Assembly (NCBI RefSeq): GCF_019688735.1 | Contig: NZ_JAIFYA010000003.1 | Coordinates: 62,001 to 126,000 of the forward strand | Source: Thermosulfurimonas sp. F29 | GTDB taxonomy: Bacteria; Desulfobacterota; Thermodesulfobacteria; Thermodesulfobacteriales; Thermodesulfobacteriaceae | Reading direction: 5' to 3' | DNA length: 64,000 nt | In this document: piece after piece, positions 60,595 through 64,000 of the stretch | How the letters are laid out: each line of letters opens with the position of its first letter | Position numbering within the stretch: position 1 is the first letter of the stretch | Position numbers and translations under genes: made by a program | Notes under the pieces: model-generated | Databases searched by the model: none | What the model saw: the letters and a program-made list of their open reading frames with translations, nothing else | What the model was told of the DNA's origin: nothing

Positions 60595-61902
60595 TTAGGC
60601 ACTTGCGGGCTCAGGCCCCTTGCGGGCGTAGTGAGCCAGCAACCAGAAGTCGATCACCCCCAGGACCGTGTAAAAGACCACGAAGGCCAGGAGGGTCACG
60701 GTGACCTGAGCCGGGGAAATGGGAGAGACCGCGTCGGCGGTCTTCATGAGTCCGTAAACGATCCAGGGCTGGCGACCCACCTCGGCCACCATCCATCCGG
60801 CCTCGATGGCAATGTAGGGGAGCGGAATGGTCCACACCAGGGCCCTCAGCAGCCCGGGGGAAGCCTCGGGACGCTCGCGGTTCTTAAAGGCCCACAGGGA
60901 CATAAGCACGAACCAGATTCCCAGGAGGACCATGATCCGGAAGCTCCAGAAGGTAAAACTCACCGGAGGCCTCTCCTCCGGGGGAAAATCCTTCAGCCCC
61001 TTGACTTCGGCGGAGGGGGAATGAAAGGCCAGCAGGCTCAGAAGTTTGGGGATCTTTATCTCCACCACATTGCGTTCGCCCGCGGGATCGGGGATGGCAA
61101 AAAGGGTCCAGGGCGCACCGCTCTGGGTCTCCCAGAGGGCCTCCATGGCCGCAAGCTTGGTGGGCTGGGTGTGAGCCACCTCGGTGCCGTGGAGATGCCC
61201 TTCAACGAAGACGAAGAGACTGAAAATGAGGGTCCAGACCGCGGCCACCCGAAAGCTCTTTCTGAAAAAGACCGCCTCCTTTCCCCTCCGAAGGTGCCAG
61301 GCGGAAACACCCAGCACGAAAAATCCGGAAAGGATGTAGGCCGCGGGAACGGTGTGCAGAAACTCCAGCCAGGCGAACTTGTTGAAGACCACCTCGGCGA
61401 AGCTCTTGAGCTCGGCCCGACCGTTGCGCAGCACATAACCCACGGGGTGCTGCATCCAGCCGTTGGCAATCAGGATCCACAGGGCCGAGATGTTCGAGGC
61501 GATGGCCGTAAGCCAGATGGCCAGACAGTGCACCTTGGGGGAGAGGCGATTCCACCCGAAGGCCCAGACGGCGATAAAGGTGGACTCCAGAAAGAAGGCC
61601 AGGGTGGCCTCGATGGCCAGAAGCGAACCGAAAATGTCTCCCACATACTCGGAATAGTAACGCCAGTTGGTCCCAAACTGAAACTCCAGGGTGATTCCCG
61701 TTACCACCCCCAGGGCAAAGTTGATGAGAAAGAGCCTCCCCCAGAACTTGGCCGCCCGCTTGTAGTCCTCGTCCCCGGTCTTTACATAAATAGTCTCGTA
61801 GATGGCCGTAAGGAGAGAAAGCCCCAAGGTCAAAGGTACGAAGAGAAAGTGGAAGAAAGCCGCCACGGCAAACTGTAATCTTGAAGCCCACACAACATCC
61901 AT
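60595..61902 (-). CDS. cydA: Cytochrome bd oxidase subunit I
   Basis: 435 residues, about 9 helices. RLQFAVAAFFHFLFVPLTLGLSLL carries the proximal heme b595 His; GLTLEFQFGTNW-like region is kept (GITLEFQFGTNWRYYSEYVGDIFG); the Q-loop between helices 6 and 7 is short. ATG 61902 (GGAGGGG upstream) chosen over an upstream in-frame start at 61920. Probably under control of the Rrf2 protein encoded immediately upstream. Confidence 0.96.
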   Translation of the reverse strand: MDVVWASRLQFAVAAFFHFLFVPLTLGLSLLTAIYETIYVKTGDEDYKRAAKFWGRLFLINFALGVVTGITLEFQFGTNWRYYSEYVGDIFGSLLAIEATLAFFLESTFIAVWAFGWNRLSPKVHCLAIWLTAIASNISALWILIANGWMQHPVGYVLRNGRAELKSFAEVVFNKFAWLEFLHTVPAAYILSGFFVLGVSAWHLRRGKEAVFFRKSFRVAAVWTLIFSLFVFVEGHLHGTEVAHTQPTKLAAMEALWETQSGAPWTLFAIPDPAGERNVVEIKIPKLLSLLAFHSPSAEVKGLKDFPPEERPPVSFTFWSFRIMVLLGIWFVLMSLWAFKNRERPEASPGLLRALVWTIPLPYIAIEAGWMVAEVGRQPWIVYGLMKTADAVSPISPAQVTVTLLAFVVFYTVLGVIDFWLLAHYARKGPEPASA

Positions 61903-61942
61903 CGCTACCCCTCCTTTCAATTAATTTAAAATTAGACCCTGC

Positions 61943-61953
61943 TTTAGATTAAA
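61943..61953. promoter_or_regulatory. Candidate Rrf2 operator upstream of cydA
   Basis: TTTAGATTAAA in the 102-bp gap between the Rrf2 gene and cydA; shares the near-palindrome TTAGAyTAA with the site in the rrf2 promoter. Confidence 0.45.
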
Positions 61954-62004
61954 ATGAGAAAGGAAAACCACCCATTTTTCTCACCGCATAGGTATCACCC
62001 CCCT

Positions 62005-62451
62005 TTAATCCGCTTTATACGACTTGCGGGAACGCCTGTCAAGTAGACAGGCCTCTTTCCGCACCAGATCGGCAAAGGTGGTGTTTCCGAGTTTGTCGCG
62101 AATGAGATCCAGGAGTTCCTTCCAGGTGTGATGGACTGGGCACAGAGGCTGACGCCGGCAATTTTCGGGATCCAGGATGCAGGGGCTCAAAAATAGCTCC
62201 CCGCTCATGGCTTCCATAACCTGCAGAAGGGTCAATTCCTCCGGGGGGATGCGCAGGCGGTACCCTCCCTTTCTTCCCCGGATGATCTCGATGATGCCGG
62301 CCCGGGCCAGGTCCTGGGCGATCTTGGCCAGAAAGGGTTCGGGTATGTTCATGGATCGGGCGATCCGCCAGCGCGGGATCACCTTTTTGGGCTGGCGGGC
62401 CAGGTAAAGCACACACCGAATACCGTAGTCCTCCGCCTGCGTGATCTTCAT
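62005..62451 (-). CDS. Rrf2 family regulator with IscR-like Fe-S ligands
   Basis: 148 residues. Winged-helix N-terminus (MKITQAEDYGIRCVLYLA, IPEPFLAKIAQDLARAGIIEIIRGRKGGYRL), then Cys91, Cys98, Cys104 and His107, almost the same set as the [2Fe-2S] ligands Cys92/Cys98/Cys104/His107 of IscR, with CX6CX5C spacing. It likely senses oxygen, NO or redox state. ATG 62451. No isc genes are present; cydAB directly downstream is the obvious target. A TTAG-A-CTAA palindrome lies in its own promoter. Confidence 0.9.
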   Translation of the reverse strand: MKITQAEDYGIRCVLYLARQPKKVIPRWRIARSMNIPEPFLAKIAQDLARAGIIEIIRGRKGGYRLRIPPEELTLLQVMEAMSGELFLSPCILDPENCRRQPLCPVHHTWKELLDLIRDKLGNTTFADLVRKEACLLDRRSRKSYKAD

Positions 62452-62477
62452 GACCGTCCCCGAAACTTTTTTGGACA

Positions 62478-62506
62478 ATGTTAGTCTAAAAAAATATTTT
62501 TGTCAA
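62478..62506 (-). promoter_or_regulatory. Rrf2 gene promoter with internal palindrome
   Basis: Minus strand: TTGACA (62506-62501), 17-bp spacer, TAACAT (62483-62478). The palindrome TTAGTCTAA (62481-62489) overlaps the -10 box, so binding there would block transcription (autoregulation). Confidence 0.7.
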
Positions 62507-62510
62507 GGAT

Positions 62511-63902
62511 TCACAGGGCGTGTTCGGATATAAAACGGCGAACGGCCTCCACCTCGGCCGGAAGGATCACCACCCGTCGGGGTCTTGATTCCAGGTCCCG
62601 CAGGGGCTCGGGGACCGGCGGGGGGAATCCCAGCGCCCGGGATACCGCCTCGGGGAACTTGGCCGGATGCGCCGTGGCCAGACATATCGTCGGGAGGTCG
62701 CTCGGGAATTCCCGGGCCGCCCGCACCCCCACCGCGGTGTGAGGATCCAGAATGTACCCGGTCTCCTGATAAAACTCCCGGATGGTCCGGAGGGTCTCCT
62801 CCTGGGAGACGGAGGCCGACAAAAAGTCCCGCCTCACCCGGGCCAGATCCTCTTCGGAGAAGGAGAGACGCTTCTCCTCGGCGAAACGCTCCATGGCCTC
62901 CCTCACCCGCCCCGCATCCTCACCCCAGAGATAGTAGAGGTAACGCTCGAAATTGGAGGCCACCTGAATGTCCATGGAGGGACTGATGGTGGGGACCACC
63001 TGCCGCACCGAGTAGTCTCCCCGGGTGACGAAGCGGGTCAGGATGTCGTTTTCGTTGGTGGCCAGGATCAGACGCTCAACCCGGTCTCCCAGCATCCGCC
63101 GGGCCAGATAACCGGCAAAGATGTCTCCGAAGTTCCCGGTGGGCACCGAGAAACGGACCCTCTCCGCTCCCTCGGCTTCCGAAACTCGGAAGTAGGCCCA
63201 GAGGTAATAGACGATCTGGGCAAGCACCCGGGCCCAGTTAATGGAGTTCACCGCCCCCAAACGATAGCGGCGTTTGAACTCCAGGTCCGCAAAGAGTCGT
63301 TTCACTATGGCCTGACAATCGTCGAAGGTGCCCTCTATGGCCAGATTGAAGACATTGGGGTCGGTGACGGTGGTCATCTGGAGGGCCTGCACCGGAGAGA
63401 CGCGCCCGTGAGGATGGAGAATAAAAATGGTCAGGTTCCTGCGCCCGCGCACGCCGTAAATGGCCGCCGAACCGGTATCCCCGGAAGTGGCTCCCAGAAT
63501 GTTCATCCTCTCTCCGCGCTCGGAAAGGAGGTACTCGAAAAGATTCCCTAGGAACTGGAGGGCTATATCCTTAAAGGCCAGGGTGGGCCCGTGAAAGAGC
63601 TCCAGGATCCAGAAGGCCCCCTTCCTGACCACCGGCGTAATGTCCGGATGGGTGAAGGTTCCGTAGGACCTGGCCACGAGGATCTTAAGATCCTCCTCCG
63701 GGATGTCGTCCACGAAAAGACGGAAGACCCTAAAGGCCAGATCCTGATAGGGCAAATGGCGCAGGGACTCTACCTCGGAGTCGGAAAGACGGGGCACCCT
63801 TTCGGGAACGATAAGCCCCCCGTCTTCGGCAAGCCCCGAAAGAACCGCCTCTTTAAAGGAAAGGGGAGGGATTCCTCCCCGCGTGCTTAAATATTTCATC
63901 AT
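62511..63902 (-). CDS. thrC: Threonine synthase
   Basis: 463 residues. PLP-binding Lys111 in GPTLAFKDIALQF; LGATSGDTGSAAIYG phosphate loop; SINWARVLAQIVYYLWAYF; SVPTGNFGDIFAGYLARRM; ATAHPAKFPEAV. It converts O-phosphohomoserine to threonine. This is the longer, class II-like ThrC of proteobacteria. Two adjacent ATGs (63902, 63899) and no ribosome site; GATAAT ends 4-7 nt before them. Confidence 0.96.
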   Translation of the reverse strand: MMKYLSTRGGIPPLSFKEAVLSGLAEDGGLIVPERVPRLSDSEVESLRHLPYQDLAFRVFRLFVDDIPEEDLKILVARSYGTFTHPDITPVVRKGAFWILELFHGPTLAFKDIALQFLGNLFEYLLSERGERMNILGATSGDTGSAAIYGVRGRRNLTIFILHPHGRVSPVQALQMTTVTDPNVFNLAIEGTFDDCQAIVKRLFADLEFKRRYRLGAVNSINWARVLAQIVYYLWAYFRVSEAEGAERVRFSVPTGNFGDIFAGYLARRMLGDRVERLILATNENDILTRFVTRGDYSVRQVVPTISPSMDIQVASNFERYLYYLWGEDAGRVREAMERFAEEKRLSFSEEDLARVRRDFLSASVSQEETLRTIREFYQETGYILDPHTAVGVRAAREFPSDLPTICLATAHPAKFPEAVSRALGFPPPVPEPLRDLESRPRRVVILPAEVEAVRRFISEHAL

Positions 63903-63911
63903 ATTTATTAT

Positions 63912-64000
63912 CTACACTTTAAACCGGGAAACCGCCCGGGCAAGTTCCTGAGCTACATGGACGAGTTTTCGTATAGCCTCCAGATTTTCTCTGACTCCGG
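63912..64000 (-). CDS. C-terminal end of a methyl-accepting chemotaxis-type receptor (5' part outside window)
   Basis: 28 codons and a TAG are visible: GVRENLEAIRKLVHVAQELARAVSRFKV. The closing pattern (helical, then ELxxxVxxFKV) is the usual end of MCP signalling domains. Low certainty because of length. Confidence 0.5.
   Translation of the reverse strand, partial: GVRENLEAIRKLVHVAQELARAVSRFKV

Overview
The window is one continuous, very compact stretch of bacterial chromosome carrying 60 protein genes (two cut by the window ends) and one tRNA. Most of it is GC-rich: for example 36 of 60 bases are G+C at 2581-2640. The gene set points to a Gram-negative anaerobe or microaerobe: type IV pilus genes, TolB, an AsmA-like protein, a beta-barrel porin and class A PBP. 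Proteins are rich in Glu, Arg and Lys, futalosine-route menaquinone synthesis (mqnE) and the oxygen-independent cobalamin pathway are present, and cytochrome bd has an Fe-S-type Rrf2 regulator beside it. My best guess is a thermophilic member of the Thermodesulfobacteriota (Thermosulfurimonas/Thermodesulfatator type). That is inference from gene content; no rRNA is present to confirm it.

Layout. 1-2394: pilMNOP on the minus strand, strikingly AT-rich. 2498-6208: lepA, lepB, tolB. 6250-12752: aroF-type DAHP synthase, an amidotransferase, rsmA, tsaD, radC, an IspH fused to a membrane domain, and tadA. 12814-12907: tRNA-Ser(CGA). 13185-14762: a HisH-HisF fusion like eukaryotic HIS7. 14819-19937: moxR / DUF58 / transglutaminase operon and a B12-radical SAM gene. 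19898-23329: a PfpI-thiol peroxidase fusion, a tandem universal stress protein, yacG, cysC and a zinc-ribbon SpoU methyltransferase. 23316-26215: glmS behind an HNH gene and a coiled-coil nuclease-like gene. 26303-30743: mqnE, gyrA, a histidine phosphatase. 30740-36395: a giant AsmA-like protein and a DUF3373-type porin. 36510-39487: ccsB-hemA, ssb, yjbQ. 39633-46839: a second coiled-coil protein, a CBS-ACT protein, PBP1A, a COG3044 ABC-class ATPase and a hybrid histidine kinase. 46832-50343: xerC-hslV-hslU and a metallo-beta-lactamase-fold gene. 50408-58598: a BtuCDF-type transporter divergent from cbiC-cbiD-cbiET-cbiF-cbiGH. 58641-59492: a third coiled-coil nuclease-like gene. 59530-62451: cydAB with the Rrf2 gene. 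62511-63902: thrC. 63912-64000: the tail of a probable chemotaxis receptor.

Two themes stand out. The first is compactness: 8 of 10 convergent junctions overlap at their 3' ends, two of them share a CTAG palindrome as both stop codons, and one divergent pair shares CATG as both start codons. The second is gene fusion: IspH with a UbiA-like membrane domain, HisHF, PfpI-Tpx, CbiET, CbiGH, and CbiC with an unexplained N-terminal domain. The least explained component is a family of three proteins sharing one architecture. Each has a ~59-residue head, a coiled coil made of in-frame 21-bp repeats of differing number, and a restriction-nuclease-like tail. One of them contains a fresh 84-bp tandem duplication.
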